A stretch of 64,000 nucleotides of DNA from an uncultured Porphyromonadaceae bacterium (GCA_900540205.1 UQER01000012.1:16290-80289), one strand, 5' to 3'. Shown: positions 17,221 to 27,111, counted from the stretch's first letter. Numbers and translations: made by a program. The notes: generated by a model from the sequence alone, not told the origin.

Positions 17221-17242
17221 AAAAGCAAATTAATTTGCTTTT
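17221..17242. promoter_or_regulatory. 22-bp perfect palindrome, operator candidate
   Basis: The half-site AAAAGCAAATT is followed directly by its reverse complement, with no spacer. It lies between the two duplicated promoter blocks in the divergent region between the regulator and the GH95 gene. There is no loop, so it fits a dimer-binding DNA site better than a terminator. Confidence 0.6.
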
Positions 17243-17404
17243 GCCGAGCGGGAGTATCTAAGGCGGCAGCCAAAGATACGAATAAGTTTAAAACCGGTGC
17301 AAGCGGGTATGAAAAATAGTTCAATCACAGGAAAAATCCTTGCAACGAACATTTTTTCACCCATTCTGAACATTATTTTACCGTCTGTGCGCCAATCTAT
17401 CCGA

Positions 17405-17412
17405 TAATTTTG
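17405..17412 (+). promoter_or_regulatory. -7 promoter box of the GH95 gene
   Basis: TAATTTTG lies 23 bp before the ATG at 17436. The -33 element is not clear, as expected for an activated promoter. Confidence 0.55.
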
Positions 17413-17435
17413 CAGCGAAACTAAATTTTTAATCC

Positions 17436-20400
17436 ATGAAAATATCACGAATTTTCCTGATTCTTTTTCTAAGCCTTTTGGCTTTACCGGCCAAAAGCGA
17501 GAATGCAAAGCCTCAGTTCAGCAACGGCACAACTGAACACTGGTATTATCTTACGTACAACAACACCGGGAAGGTGATCCAGGACAATGGCGATGGCGAA
17601 ACCCTTACCGCCGCTGCTCCCGAAGAGAACAAATCATCGCAGAAGTGGAAACTTGTGGGCGATGAGAACAACTTCACACTGATAAGCGCCGCAGGCGGCT
17701 ATGTTTACAAATCCGGGGCCTTCCGCACCGCCACCGACAGCTCAAAGGGTAACTCTTTCAAACTGCTTGCCTCCAATGTGGCCGACAGCTGGATGGTGAA
17801 GTATCCCGCAGATGACTGGGGTTGCATGAACCAGTACGGCAACGGCACCATCGATGGCTACTGGGACGATGCCAATGACGCCAACAACGCCATCTGCTTC
17901 AAAACGAGCGTTTCCGAATCCGATGTTCCCGAAGGGCTTCCGCTCTTCAGCAACGACACGGAGGAACACTGGTACTACGTATACTACGAGAACGTGTCGC
18001 GTGTGTTCACGGAGAACGGCGAAGGCCAAGCCCTGACCCATAAATCCATTGCCTTCGGCAGCAATGCCCAGAAGTGGAAGCTTGTGGGCGATTACCAAAA
18101 TTTCCACCTTGTGAGCTCCGACGGCCGTGCCGTCTACAAGGACGGTCCGTTCCGTGCTTCTTCCGATATGGGCAAGGCTCACTCCCTGCAACTGCTCCCC
18201 TCGCCGAATCCTGAATTCAAGGGATGCTGGGTTATCAATTATCCGGGCGACGGTTGGGGTTGCATGAATCCCTACGGCAATGGTGAAATAAACGGTTACT
18301 GGAATGATTCCACCGACTCGAACAACAACGTCACGTTCATCCCGTACGACCAGGTGAAGAAACCTCTCGACATGAGCGGCATCGCGGAATTCACCGTCAA
18401 CGGTGCAACGGCGTTTGCTCCCGAGAACCGTTCCACCCTGTGGTACACAAGCCCTGTGACAACCGCGAAAGTGGACAACCCCTGGATGGAATATGCCCTG
18501 CCGATCGGTAACGGCGAGTTCGGTGCCATGGTGTACGGCGGCATTCACTGCGAACAGCTCCAGTTCAACGACAAATCGGTATGGACCGGAACATCAAACC
18601 GCCGTGGCTCGTATCAGAATTTCGGCGATCTCTTTATCGAAGATATTTCAGGAGTGTTTGAATCCGCCCCCGTGGAGAATTATGTACGCTATCTTGACAT
18701 GCGCAACGCCATTGCCGGCGTGCGTTACTCCGGCGCAGGTGTCAGCTACACCCGCGAGTATCTCAGCAGTTTCCCTGACAAAGTGATTGCCGTGCGTCTT
18801 GCCGCCGACAGGAACGGAAAAATCAGCGTGCGTCTGCGCCTGCGCAACAATGTGCGTTCCGGTTTCGTAACGCCTGTGTATGCCGACGGCGTCGGCTCTT
18901 TCGAGGGCAAACTCGACCTCGTGGACTTCAAGGCCGCTTTCAAGGCCGTGCCTACCGGCGGCACGATGGTGACCAACAGCGACAACATTGAAATCAAGGA
19001 TGCCGACGAAGTGCTCATCATCCTGGCCGGAGCCACCAACTTCGATCAGCACAGCCCGTCGTACATCTCCGATGCCACAGCCATGCGCACCATGGTGGAC
19101 ACCCGCATCGACAACGCCTGCTCGCAATCGTGGGATGTCCTCAAGGCCGCACACTGTCTCGACTTCAATTCATACTTTGACCGTGTTGACCTCTCGCTTG
19201 GCAAAGCCTCCAACAATATGACAACAGAAAGTCTTGTGGACAGCTATGCCGCCGGCAACGCTCCCGAAATGGAGCGCCTGCTCGAGAAATTGTATTTCGA
19301 CTATGGCCGCTACCTGCTCATCAGCTCGTCGCGCGGCATGGACTCGCCCGCCAATCTCCAGGGTATCTGGAACAACAGCGACAATCCTGCATGGCAGAGC
19401 GACATCCACTCCAACATCAACGTGCAGATGAACTACTGGCTGGCCGAGAACACCAATCTTTCGGAACTTCACATGCCCTATCTGAACTATGTTCACAGCA
19501 TGGCCATGGAGCATGAACAATGGCCGTCGTATGCACAAAAATCCGGTCAGACGGAAGGTTGGACCTGCTTTACACAGAACAATATCTTCGGCCACTCGGA
19601 CTATGCCGAAAACTATGTGATAGCCAACGCCTGGTACACCTCGCATCTGTGGCAGCACTACCGCTACACGCTCGATGAGGAATTCCTGCGTGACAAGGCG
19701 CTCCCGGTGATGGTGAGCTGCTGCAAGTTCTGGATGGAGCGCCTGAAAACAGCCTCCGACGGCACCTTGGTGGCACCCGATGAGTGGTCGCCCGAGCATG
19801 GTCCTGACCGTGAGTACGGAACCGCACACGCCCAGCAGATTATAGCGGAGCTTTTCGAATCGACGCTTGCCGCTCTCGACATTGCGGGTGATGCATATCC
19901 AGCCGATTTCCGCACCTCCCTCGCCGAAAAATATGATAAACTTGATAAAGGACTGGCCGTGGAGACATATACAGGGTCATGGGGCAGCAGCCTCAACGGA
20001 ATTGCTTCCGGAACAGAGATTCTCCGTGAATGGAAGTACAGCGATTATTCCCGCGGTCAGAACGGACACCGCCATCAGTCGCATCTCATGGCCATGTATC
20101 CCTTCGGCACAATCACACCCGAAAGCCCCTACTTCCTCCCGGCAGTGAATTCACTGACCCTGCGCGGCGACAAGTCGACAGGATGGTCGCTCGCATGGCG
20201 TGTAAACCTCTGGGCACGTGCCCTCGACGGCAATCACGCACTCAAGGTGATGCGCAACGCCCTCAAACATTCCACAAGCTATGCCATCGAGGAAAACAAG
20301 GGCGGCATCTATTACAACCTGCTCGACTCGCACGCTCCGTTCCAGATAGACGGCAATTTCGGTTTCTCCGCAGGTGTGGCTGAAATGCTCCTTCAGAGCT

Positions 20401-20849
20401 ACGGCGGCAATATCCGCCTGCTGCCCGCTCTGCCCGATGCATGGAACGAGGGTCACGCCAACGGTCTGCGTGCCGAAGGTAATTTTGAGGTGGATCAGCA
20501 GTGGCAGAAAGGCGCCCTCACGGAGGCCGTGCTGAAATCCGGTTCCGGCAAAGATGTGTCGGTTTGCTATAAAGGAATAGCCGATGCCGAAGTGACCGAT
20601 GGCACAGGCAATAAGGTTACCTTTACAGCCGACGGAAAGGATAAGATAACCTTCCCCACCGTGAAGGACGGCGAATACAGAATCGTCCTCACCACTTCCA
20701 GCGGCGTCAGTTCTGTAGAGGCTTCACAGGTGGAAGGGCCTTGGGAATATTATGACCTTTCTGGGCGCCGTGTGGCTGAGGCCAATCTCAGCACCGGCAT
20801 CTACATCCGCCGGTGCGGCTCTGTTGCCGAAAAAATAATTGTGCACTGA
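17436..20849 (+). CDS. Secreted GH95 alpha-L-fucosidase with two N-terminal repeats and sorting tail
   Basis: 1137-residue exported enzyme. A signal peptide (1-21) is followed by two tandem repeats of about 150 residues (roughly 28-165 and 172-312), each with HWYY, QKWKLVGD and WGCMNxYGNG motifs. These resemble a ricin-like lectin module. The GH95 part starts near 340 (WMEYALPIGNGEFGAMVYGG). Asn660 and Asn662 (NINVQMNYW), Glu787 (WSPEHGP) and Asp972 (QIDGNFGF) match the GH95 catalytic Asn/Asn/Glu/Asp set. The C-terminus (about 1090-1137, YYDLSGRRV then GIYIRR) is a type IX-like sorting tail. It removes terminal alpha-L-fucose, probably alpha-1,2 linked, from host or plant glycans at the cell surface. 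It is divergent from the regulator. Confidence 0.93.
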   Translation: MKISRIFLILFLSLLALPAKSENAKPQFSNGTTEHWYYLTYNNTGKVIQDNGDGETLTAAAPEENKSSQKWKLVGDENNFTLISAAGGYVYKSGAFRTATDSSKGNSFKLLASNVADSWMVKYPADDWGCMNQYGNGTIDGYWDDANDANNAICFKTSVSESDVPEGLPLFSNDTEEHWYYVYYENVSRVFTENGEGQALTHKSIAFGSNAQKWKLVGDYQNFHLVSSDGRAVYKDGPFRASSDMGKAHSLQLLPSPNPEFKGCWVINYPGDGWGCMNPYGNGEINGYWNDSTDSNNNVTFIPYDQVKKPLDMSGIAEFTVNGATAFAPENRSTLWYTSPVTTAKVDNPWMEYALPIGNGEFGAMVYGGIHCEQLQFNDKSVWTGTSNRRGSYQNFGDLFIEDISGVFESAPVENYVRYLDMRNAIAGVRYSGAGVSYTREYLSSFPDKVIAVRLAADRNGKISVRLRLRNNVRSGFVTPVYADGVGSFEGKLDLVDFKAAFKAVPTGGTMVTNSDNIEIKDADEVLIILAGATNFDQHSPSYISDATAMRTMVDTRIDNACSQSWDVLKAAHCLDFNSYFDRVDLSLGKASNNMTTESLVDSYAAGNAPEMERLLEKLYFDYGRYLLISSSRGMDSPANLQGIWNNSDNPAWQSDIHSNINVQMNYWLAENTNLSELHMPYLNYVHSMAMEHEQWPSYAQKSGQTEGWTCFTQNNIFGHSDYAENYVIANAWYTSHLWQHYRYTLDEEFLRDKALPVMVSCCKFWMERLKTASDGTLVAPDEWSPEHGPDREYGTAHAQQIIAELFESTLAALDIAGDAYPADFRTSLAEKYDKLDKGLAVETYTGSWGSSLNGIASGTEILREWKYSDYSRGQNGHRHQSHLMAMYPFGTITPESPYFLPAVNSLTLRGDKSTGWSLAWRVNLWARALDGNHALKVMRNALKHSTSYAIEENKGGIYYNLLDSHAPFQIDGNFGFSAGVAEMLLQSYGGNIRLLPALPDAWNEGHANGLRAEGNFEVDQQWQKGALTEAVLKSGSGKDVSVCYKGIADAEVTDGTGNKVTFTADGKDKITFPTVKDGEYRIVLTTSSGVSSVEASQVEGPWEYYDLSGRRVAEANLSTGIYIRRCGSVAEKIIVH

Positions 20850-20876
20850 TTGTATATGTTATTGTGCACTGATTGT
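20838..20876 (+). repeat. 16-bp direct repeat over the GH95 stop codon
   Basis: ATTGTGCACTGATTGT occurs at 20838-20853, spanning the stop codon, and at 20861-20876. This is a local duplication of the gene end. Confidence 0.8.
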
Positions 20877-20900
20877 TTCGTTTGTGACTTAAATTGATAT

Positions 20901-20930
20901 AGCCCTGCGGTGCGAATGCATTGCAGGGCT
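20901..20930 (+). terminator. Terminator-like hairpin after GH95
   Basis: A 13-bp stem with two G-U pairs (20901-20913 with 20918-20930) and a GAAT loop. A T-rich stretch follows about 10 bp later rather than directly. Confidence 0.6.
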
Positions 20931-20955
20931 TGCCTTGTTATTTTTTGTCAATAAT

Positions 20956-20987
20956 GTTGAATTCGCCGGCAATTTGTCCTAAATTTG
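20956..20987 (+). promoter_or_regulatory. Promoter of the M3 peptidase gene
   Basis: GTTG (20956-20959), 20 bp, then TAAATTTG (20980-20987). The implied leader is about 115 nt to the ATG at 21106. Confidence 0.6.
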
Positions 20988-21105
20988 TAGGGTGGAGAAT
21001 CGGTGTGGATTATCCTGAGGGACAATTTGCGGTTCTCAATGCCGGAATCATGGCGCAAAGTGCCGGATTCGGTTTCAGCGCGAAAAAAATACAAATAAAC
21101 CGATA

Positions 21106-23226
21106 ATGAAAACATTTCTAACAGGCTTGACAATAGCAGCCGCAAGCATTATGACATCAGCACAGAATCCGCTTGAAGCACCGTTTGCCACCGTGCATCA
21201 GACAGTGCCTTTCAGCAAAATAACAAATGCCGACTATGAACCCGCCATCGACCGCGGCATAGCTTTGGCCCAGAAGGAGATCGATGCGATAACCTCGAAC
21301 CCGGAGGCACCGACATTCGACAACACCATCGTGGCGCTTGAGCGCGCAGGTGCCGACCTCAACCGGGTGCTCAACGTGTTCTACCCGCTCCTGTCGGCCG
21401 ATGCCGACAATGAGATGATGGAAATCTCCATGCGCGTGGCTCCCAAGCTGAGCGATTATTCCACATCAATCACTCTTAACTCTGCGTTGTGGGACCGCGT
21501 GAAGACGGTTTACAACAACCGCGCACAGCTCAATCTGGATGCCGAGGACGCCATGCTGCTCCAGCGCACCTACGATTCATTCGCCCTTTCGGGTGCCGAA
21601 CTGCAGGGCGCCGACCGCGAGGCGTACAAGAAACTGAACGCCGAGCTTTCGGAACTTACCAACAAATTCGGTCAGAATGTGCTCAAGGAGCTCAACACTT
21701 ATGAAATCTGGCTTACGTCGGCCGATCTGGCCGGTCTGCCGAAAGGTATCGTCGACGAGGCAGCCCAGCTTGCCGAGGCCAAAGGCCGCAAAGGGGAGTT
21801 CCTGTTCACCCTGGCTCAGCCCACCTACATGGCTTTCATGAAGTATTCCGAGCGCCCCGACCTGCGCGAGCGTTTCTACCGTCTCTACACAGGTCGCAAC
21901 ATCAAGGGGGAATATTCAAACGTTGAGAACATGAAGCGCATTGCCGAGCTGCGCCGTCAGATAGCCGGGTTGCTCGGGGCAAAGACCCATGCTGAGCAGT
22001 CGCTGAAACGCACCATGGCCGAGACGCCTGAAAATGTGTACAAGCTCCTCGACCAGCTGCGCGACGCCTACACTCCTGCCTACAAGCGCGAGATTGCCGA
22101 ACTTACCGAATTTGCATCGAAGCTCGAAGGGAAGCCCGTCACCATCAACGCATGGGATTACAGCTATTATGCCAACAAACTCAAAAACGAGAAGTACAGC
22201 TACGACGAAGAGCAGCTCCGTCCGTATTTCGAACTTGACAACGTGATTGACGGTGTGTTCGGTCTCGCCACGAAGCTTTACGGGTTGCAGTTCACCCGCA
22301 ACGAATCGGTGGAGGGCTATCATGCCGATGTGAAGGCTTTCGACGTGACCGATGCCGACGGAAACTTTGTGGGGATTATCTACACCGACTTCTTCCCCAG
22401 GGAGACCAAGCGCCCCGGCGCATGGATGACTGGGTTCAAGGACCAGTGGGTCACTGCCGACGGTACTGACGAGCGTCCGCTGGTGTCGATTGTGATGAAC
22501 TTTACCAAGCCTACTGCCGACACCCCCTCGCTGCTCACACCCTACGAGGTTGAGACATTCCTGCATGAATTCGGCCATGCTCTCCACGGTCTGCTCACCC
22601 GCTGCAAATATGCATCACTTTCGGGCACGAATGTGTATCGCGACTTTGTGGAACTCCCGTCGCAGTTCAATGAGAATTATCTGACTGAAAAGGAATTCCT
22701 CGATTCGTTTGCGAAGCACTACCAGACCGGCGAGAAGATTCCGCAGGAACTTGTGGACAAAATCATCAAATCGTCGCAGTTCGGAGCCGGGTATGCATGC
22801 CTGCGCCAGTTGGGCTTCGGATATCTCGACATGGCATGGCACACTGTGACAGCGCCGGTTGACGATGCCGTGGATTTTGAGAATCAGGCCATGGCCGGTG
22901 TGCAGCTGTTCCCGCCGCAGGAAGGCTCTATGACCGGCACAACCTTCAGCCACATATTCTCCGGAGGCTATGCCGCAGGCTATTATTCATATAAGTGGGC
23001 AGAAGTGCTTGACGCCGATGCTTTCGCCGAGTTCAAGGAACATGGCATTTTCGACAAGGCTACGGCCGACAAGTTCCGCACCAACATCCTGGAGCGCGGC
23101 GGCACACGCCATCCGGCAGAACTCTACCGTGCCTTCCGCGGCAAGGATGCCACAATCGATGCCCTTCTCGAACGCGACGGCATCAAGCAGCACACCACTT
23201 CCTCGGTGCCTGTAAAGAAAGACTGA
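21106..23226 (+). CDS. dcp: M3 family peptidyl-dipeptidase (Dcp-like), exported
   Basis: 706-residue zinc metallopeptidase. Residues 1-20 form a signal peptide. The M3 zinc site is His487-Glu488-Phe-Gly-His491 (FLHEFGHALHGLL), with a third ligand Glu about 28 residues on (FVELPSQF). The segments QLGFGYLDMAWHT and FSHIFSGGYAAGYYSYKWAEVLDADAF are family hallmarks. It removes C-terminal dipeptides from oligopeptides, probably in the periplasm for peptide nutrition. It has its own promoter and terminator. Confidence 0.93.
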   Translation: MKTFLTGLTIAAASIMTSAQNPLEAPFATVHQTVPFSKITNADYEPAIDRGIALAQKEIDAITSNPEAPTFDNTIVALERAGADLNRVLNVFYPLLSADADNEMMEISMRVAPKLSDYSTSITLNSALWDRVKTVYNNRAQLNLDAEDAMLLQRTYDSFALSGAELQGADREAYKKLNAELSELTNKFGQNVLKELNTYEIWLTSADLAGLPKGIVDEAAQLAEAKGRKGEFLFTLAQPTYMAFMKYSERPDLRERFYRLYTGRNIKGEYSNVENMKRIAELRRQIAGLLGAKTHAEQSLKRTMAETPENVYKLLDQLRDAYTPAYKREIAELTEFASKLEGKPVTINAWDYSYYANKLKNEKYSYDEEQLRPYFELDNVIDGVFGLATKLYGLQFTRNESVEGYHADVKAFDVTDADGNFVGIIYTDFFPRETKRPGAWMTGFKDQWVTADGTDERPLVSIVMNFTKPTADTPSLLTPYEVETFLHEFGHALHGLLTRCKYASLSGTNVYRDFVELPSQFNENYLTEKEFLDSFAKHYQTGEKIPQELVDKIIKSSQFGAGYACLRQLGFGYLDMAWHTVTAPVDDAVDFENQAMAGVQLFPPQEGSMTGTTFSHIFSGGYAAGYYSYKWAEVLDADAFAEFKEHGIFDKATADKFRTNILERGGTRHPAELYRAFRGKDATIDALLERDGIKQHTTSSVPVKKD

Positions 23227-23264
23227 TGATACAGCCGTTCAGGCAGTCCCTGTAAGAATAAGCG

Positions 23265-23314
23265 TGGGGAACGTCATGCTGAATTGAGATTTGCATGATG
23301 TTCCCCATGTTTTT
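23265..23314 (+). terminator. Intrinsic terminator after the M3 peptidase
   Basis: A 15-bp stem with one G-U pair (23265-23279 with 23293-23307, TGGGGAACGTCATGC), followed by GTTTTT. Confidence 0.85.
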
Positions 23315-23415
23315 CTATATAAATGCCGGTGAACGGGGCATTTTCATGCAATTTTAATGCTTTTTGGCAAGATTTTTGTATGGTAACAGGTGTTATATAC
23401 CTATAAACATTTTTC

Positions 23416-25650
23416 ATGGATACGAAAACATTCGCCCAGACGAGGCGCAAAATATATGGTTCGGTTGAATCCGGACAACTTTACGATGCTTTCACTCAGG
23501 CCCGTTCGCTGGCTGTGGGGATGGGCAACCATGCCATTGCCGCTGAACTTGAACAGGCTGAGGAGGGCTACAAGCGCATGCTGCATTATGTGGTGCAGGG
23601 TGCCGACGACCCCTCGCGTGCCGACATGATGCATGCCTTCGGGCGAGATGTGCTCGATCGGGTGGACCGCCTCGAACGCGACATGAAGCGTCCGGACACC
23701 CCCACAATCTATTACAATACCCTGAGATACGAGCAGTTGCAGAAATCCGACACTATAGCTTCACTCCTGCAGGCCTATGGCCGGATTTTTGCCGACGGCT
23801 CAATGTTCGGATTTGCCCTTAACAATGCGCATTCCACCAAATATCAGGAAAATCTGACTGAGCGCGAGGCGCTTGAACGCCGGATTTTCAACCGAATATG
23901 GACCACGCATCCGCTTTCGGCGGCCGATTCCGACGCCATCACGCAGGCGCTTACGTCGACTGCGCTGCCGGCATATTTCCGTGCGCACGTGGTGTGGGCG
24001 CTCACTCTCGGCGGTTTTGAATTTCTTGATGAAAACCGTGTGCAGCTGCTTGCATTGGCTTATGACGACAAGAATGACACCGTTTCGGCAGCGGCCATGA
24101 TCGGGCTGCTGCTGTTGCTGCACCGCGGACGCAGACGCAGCTATTCGAAAAAACTCCTCAACCGTCTGGCCGCCCTTACCGAACGGCTTGATTTCGCAAA
24201 GGACCTGCGTTTCGCCTATCTCGAACTGGCCAAGACCATCGACACCGAGCGCATAGCCCGCAAGATACGCGACGAGATTGTGCCGGAGATGCTGAAACTG
24301 CGTCCCGACATAAGCAAACGGCTCAACATGGATGGCGACAAGTTCGACCCCGAGGAATTCGAGGAGAATCCCGAATGGGTAGAGATGCTTTCGAAATCCG
24401 GTCTGGCCGACAAACTCAAGGAGATGAGTGAGATTCAGGAGGCCGGAGGCGACGTGATGATGGGAACCTTCTCGCATCTGAAAAGTTTTCCGTTCTTCGA
24501 CGAGCCTGCCAACTGGTTCCTGCCGTTCCATAGCGATTATTCCGAGTTCACGGGCGACAACTCTGCCCTCATGCAGCCGGTGGCCGACCTCATGGCCAAT
24601 GCGCCGATGTTCTGCGACAGCGACAAATATTCGTTCATGTTTACCCTCAGGCATGTGCCTGCAGCACAGCGCGACCTTATGATGCAGCAGTTCCGTGAGC
24701 ATGGCGACCAGATTGCACAACTGCAGGCGGCATCGCTGACGGTGAATGCCGCCCGCAAGGATATGTTTACCAAGCAGGTGCAGAATCTTTACCGGTTCTT
24801 CCGGCTGTTCCGCCGCAAGGGGGAGTTCTACAACCCGTTTGCCACCGGCATGAATCTGGTGGAGATAGAGCCGTTGCGGAAACTTATCGGAAACATGGAG
24901 ATTCTGCCGCTAGTGGGCGAATTCTATTTCAGTCACGGGTATTATGAACCGGCGCTGAAAGTTTTCGCCATCCTTGAAGAGGAGGGGGATGCCGCAGGCA
25001 ACGACCAGTTGTGCCAGAAAATGGGATATGCCAACGAGAAGCTTGGAAACTACGAGGCGGCTGCCGGGTATTTCAGTAAGGCAGAGATGCTCAACTCCGG
25101 CAGCGACTGGACATTGACACGTCTGGCACGAACGCTGATGGCGCTTGGCCGTTATGAAGAGGCTCTTGAGCGCTGGCAGGCACTCGACCGCCGCACTTCA
25201 GGCAAGCCGTCGGTGGCATTGAACATGGGGCGCTGTCTGCTTGAACTGGGGCGTCATGACGAGGCTGTGGCAGCGTTTTTCAAAGCGGAATATCTCGATG
25301 AAAAATCCGGCAAGGCGTTGCGTCCGCTGGCGTGGAGCCTGTTTGTTTCCGGCGATTATGAAAAAAGCGGAAAATATTATGAACGGATTTTCACGAGCGG
25401 CAATATCCTCCCGTCCGACTGCCTGAATGCAGGTCATCTGGCGCTTGTGGAGGGGAAGATGCTCGAGGCGCGCAACTATTACCGCACATATATTGATATG
25501 TTGCGGCAGAAGGACGATAAACTCACTGAGCGTGATGCCTTCACCCGTCTGCAGACCGATTTGCAGCATGACATGGCTGTGCTGACGCAGCGCGGAGTTG
25601 CACCTGAGCTTGTGCCGCTGCTGCTCGATTCGATGCTCTACGGCTGCTGA
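23416..25650 (+). CDS. Tetratricopeptide-repeat protein, function unknown
   Basis: 744-residue protein without signal peptide or membrane segment. The N-terminal half is helical and unfamiliar to me. Residues about 490-700 contain TPR-like helix pairs (YFSHGYYEPALKVFAILEEEG, AAAGYFSKAEMLNSGSDWTL, EEALERWQALDRR, DEAVAAFFKAEYLDE). TPR arrays mediate protein-protein contacts. The gene stands alone between a terminator and the convergent CLC gene, whose 3' end it overlaps by 13 bp. No enzymatic motif was seen. Confidence 0.82.
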   Translation: MDTKTFAQTRRKIYGSVESGQLYDAFTQARSLAVGMGNHAIAAELEQAEEGYKRMLHYVVQGADDPSRADMMHAFGRDVLDRVDRLERDMKRPDTPTIYYNTLRYEQLQKSDTIASLLQAYGRIFADGSMFGFALNNAHSTKYQENLTEREALERRIFNRIWTTHPLSAADSDAITQALTSTALPAYFRAHVVWALTLGGFEFLDENRVQLLALAYDDKNDTVSAAAMIGLLLLLHRGRRRSYSKKLLNRLAALTERLDFAKDLRFAYLELAKTIDTERIARKIRDEIVPEMLKLRPDISKRLNMDGDKFDPEEFEENPEWVEMLSKSGLADKLKEMSEIQEAGGDVMMGTFSHLKSFPFFDEPANWFLPFHSDYSEFTGDNSALMQPVADLMANAPMFCDSDKYSFMFTLRHVPAAQRDLMMQQFREHGDQIAQLQAASLTVNAARKDMFTKQVQNLYRFFRLFRRKGEFYNPFATGMNLVEIEPLRKLIGNMEILPLVGEFYFSHGYYEPALKVFAILEEEGDAAGNDQLCQKMGYANEKLGNYEAAAGYFSKAEMLNSGSDWTLTRLARTLMALGRYEEALERWQALDRRTSGKPSVALNMGRCLLELGRHDEAVAAFFKAEYLDEKSGKALRPLAWSLFVSGDYEKSGKYYERIFTSGNILPSDCLNAGHLALVEGKMLEARNYYRTYIDMLRQKDDKLTERDAFTRLQTDLQHDMAVLTQRGVAPELVPLLLDSMLYGC

Positions 25651-26981
25651 CGGTTGCGGTAGAACCAGACAAGCCGGCTCATGTCGTGCGGCAGATGAAC
25701 CATAACGTAACTGATTGCGGCGGTGATCACCACCGGGAGCATAAGCAGATATGCCCCCGACATCTCTATGGCCAGAAATATGGCCATGAGCGGGGCGCGG
25801 AGTGCTCCGGCCATTACCGCTCCCATCCCCATGAGGGCAAAATCACCCACCGGCAGATGCGTGCCGCAGAAAGCATTGCTGGCAGCAGCGAAGAGATAGC
25901 CTGTGATGCAGCCTGCAAACAATGTGGGGGCGAAATCTCCTGCCACACCGCCGCCGCTGTTCGATGATGAAGTGGCGAAAGGTTTCACCAGCATTATAGC
26001 CGCCGCAAGTATGATGAACAATGTCTGGCCGTCGTGCATCGATGAGAAAAGACTGTAGCCGGTGATCATTGAAGCTTTGCCGTTGAGCACTTCGGCAATG
26101 AAACCGTAGCCCTCGCCCCATAGCGGTGGGAAAAGGAACACGCACACGGCTACGATGCTGCCCGAAAGAATGTTTTTTATCCACGGATTTTTCATGTTTC
26201 CGTAAAGGCAAACCATGCGGTGCATCACGGCAGAATAGTAGATGGAATAGAGTCCGCAGAACACCCCGAGCAGTATTACCCATGGCAGCAGACTGCCGTC
26301 GAGCGATTCCATGTGATGGAATGCAAGGTCGATGGTGCATCCGGAGCACACAAATGCCATGAGCCATGATGCGATGGAGGCTACGAAAATGGCGAGTATC
26401 GCAGGGACCGACAGTTCGATGCTAAGCACTTCAATGGCAAACAGGGCACCCCCTACGGGAGCCTTGAAGATGCCGGCGATGCCCGCGGCCGCGCCGCATG
26501 CGATGATGAAACGCATCCCGCGGCTGTCGAGCCGCAGTTTGCGGCCTATGTTGCTTCCGATGGCAGCACCGGTGTAGGCGATCGGGCCTTCCGAACCGGC
26601 CGAACCTCCGAACCCCAGTGTGAGGGTGCTCGCCAGTATCGGTGCATAGCACAGGTAGAACGGCAGATTGTAGTGGCGCTTGTTTACGGCCATACCCAGA
26701 CGGTCCACCCCGTGATAGATTTCATGCCGGAGGATATAGCGCTGATATATGCCCGTGAGGAGAATGCCGACGAGGGGCCATATCAGGATGGTCAGATTGA
26801 ACGAATCCGGGTTGAAATAATCGGTGAGCAGATGCGACACTCCCCCTATAAGCCGCTTGAGGATGAATGCACACAACCCCACAATCACGCCTGTAACCAC
26901 CGCCGACAGCATCAGCATGTGGCGCCCCGAGATTTTTGCCCGCAGGCAGCGCAGCATTATGGCAGATTGTGAGAAGGGCAT
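25638..26981 (-). CDS. CLC family chloride channel/transporter
   Basis: 447-residue integral membrane protein with the CLC core: GFGGSAGSEGPIAYTGAAIG carries the gating Glu131 of the GxEGP motif. KAPVGGALFAIEVL and the C-terminal GMGAVMAGALRAPLMAIFLAIEMSG are further hallmarks. No cytoplasmic CBS domains are present. It moves chloride (possibly Cl-/H+ exchange or fluoride-related) across the inner membrane. I do not see residues that clearly decide channel versus exchanger. The 3' end overlaps the TPR gene by 13 bp in convergent orientation. Confidence 0.92.
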   Translation of the reverse strand: MPFSQSAIMLRCLRAKISGRHMLMLSAVVTGVIVGLCAFILKRLIGGVSHLLTDYFNPDSFNLTILIWPLVGILLTGIYQRYILRHEIYHGVDRLGMAVNKRHYNLPFYLCYAPILASTLTLGFGGSAGSEGPIAYTGAAIGSNIGRKLRLDSRGMRFIIACGAAAGIAGIFKAPVGGALFAIEVLSIELSVPAILAIFVASIASWLMAFVCSGCTIDLAFHHMESLDGSLLPWVILLGVFCGLYSIYYSAVMHRMVCLYGNMKNPWIKNILSGSIVAVCVFLFPPLWGEGYGFIAEVLNGKASMITGYSLFSSMHDGQTLFIILAAAIMLVKPFATSSSNSGGGVAGDFAPTLFAGCITGYLFAAASNAFCGTHLPVGDFALMGMGAVMAGALRAPLMAIFLAIEMSGAYLLMLPVVITAAISYVMVHLPHDMSRLVWFYRNRQQP

Positions 26982-26991
26982 AAGCGTATTG

Positions 26992-27029
26992 TGAGAACTG
27001 TTTGAAAAGACTTTGAGAACTGTTTGAAA
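26992..27029. repeat. Two 16-bp direct repeats upstream of the CLC gene
   Basis: TGAGAACTGTTTGAAA occurs at 26992-27007 and 27014-27029 (period 22 bp). It lies 11 bp upstream of the CLC start codon, so it is in its leader or promoter. Confidence 0.8.
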
Positions 27030-27111
27030 GCAGTGTGTGTAAAGTGTATACGTTCAAACCTCTTATGGCATGGCACCATTCGGGCTACACCATTACGAGT
27101 GCATCTTCCGG

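Larger units (their letters stand above)
17197..17287. repeat. Duplicated 17-bp promoter block
   Basis: CAAAGATACGAATAAGT occurs at 17197-17213 and again at 17271-17287, 74 bp apart. Each copy reads as ACTTATTCGTATCTTTG on the minus strand and carries a -7-like TATCTTTG. Confidence 0.75.
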
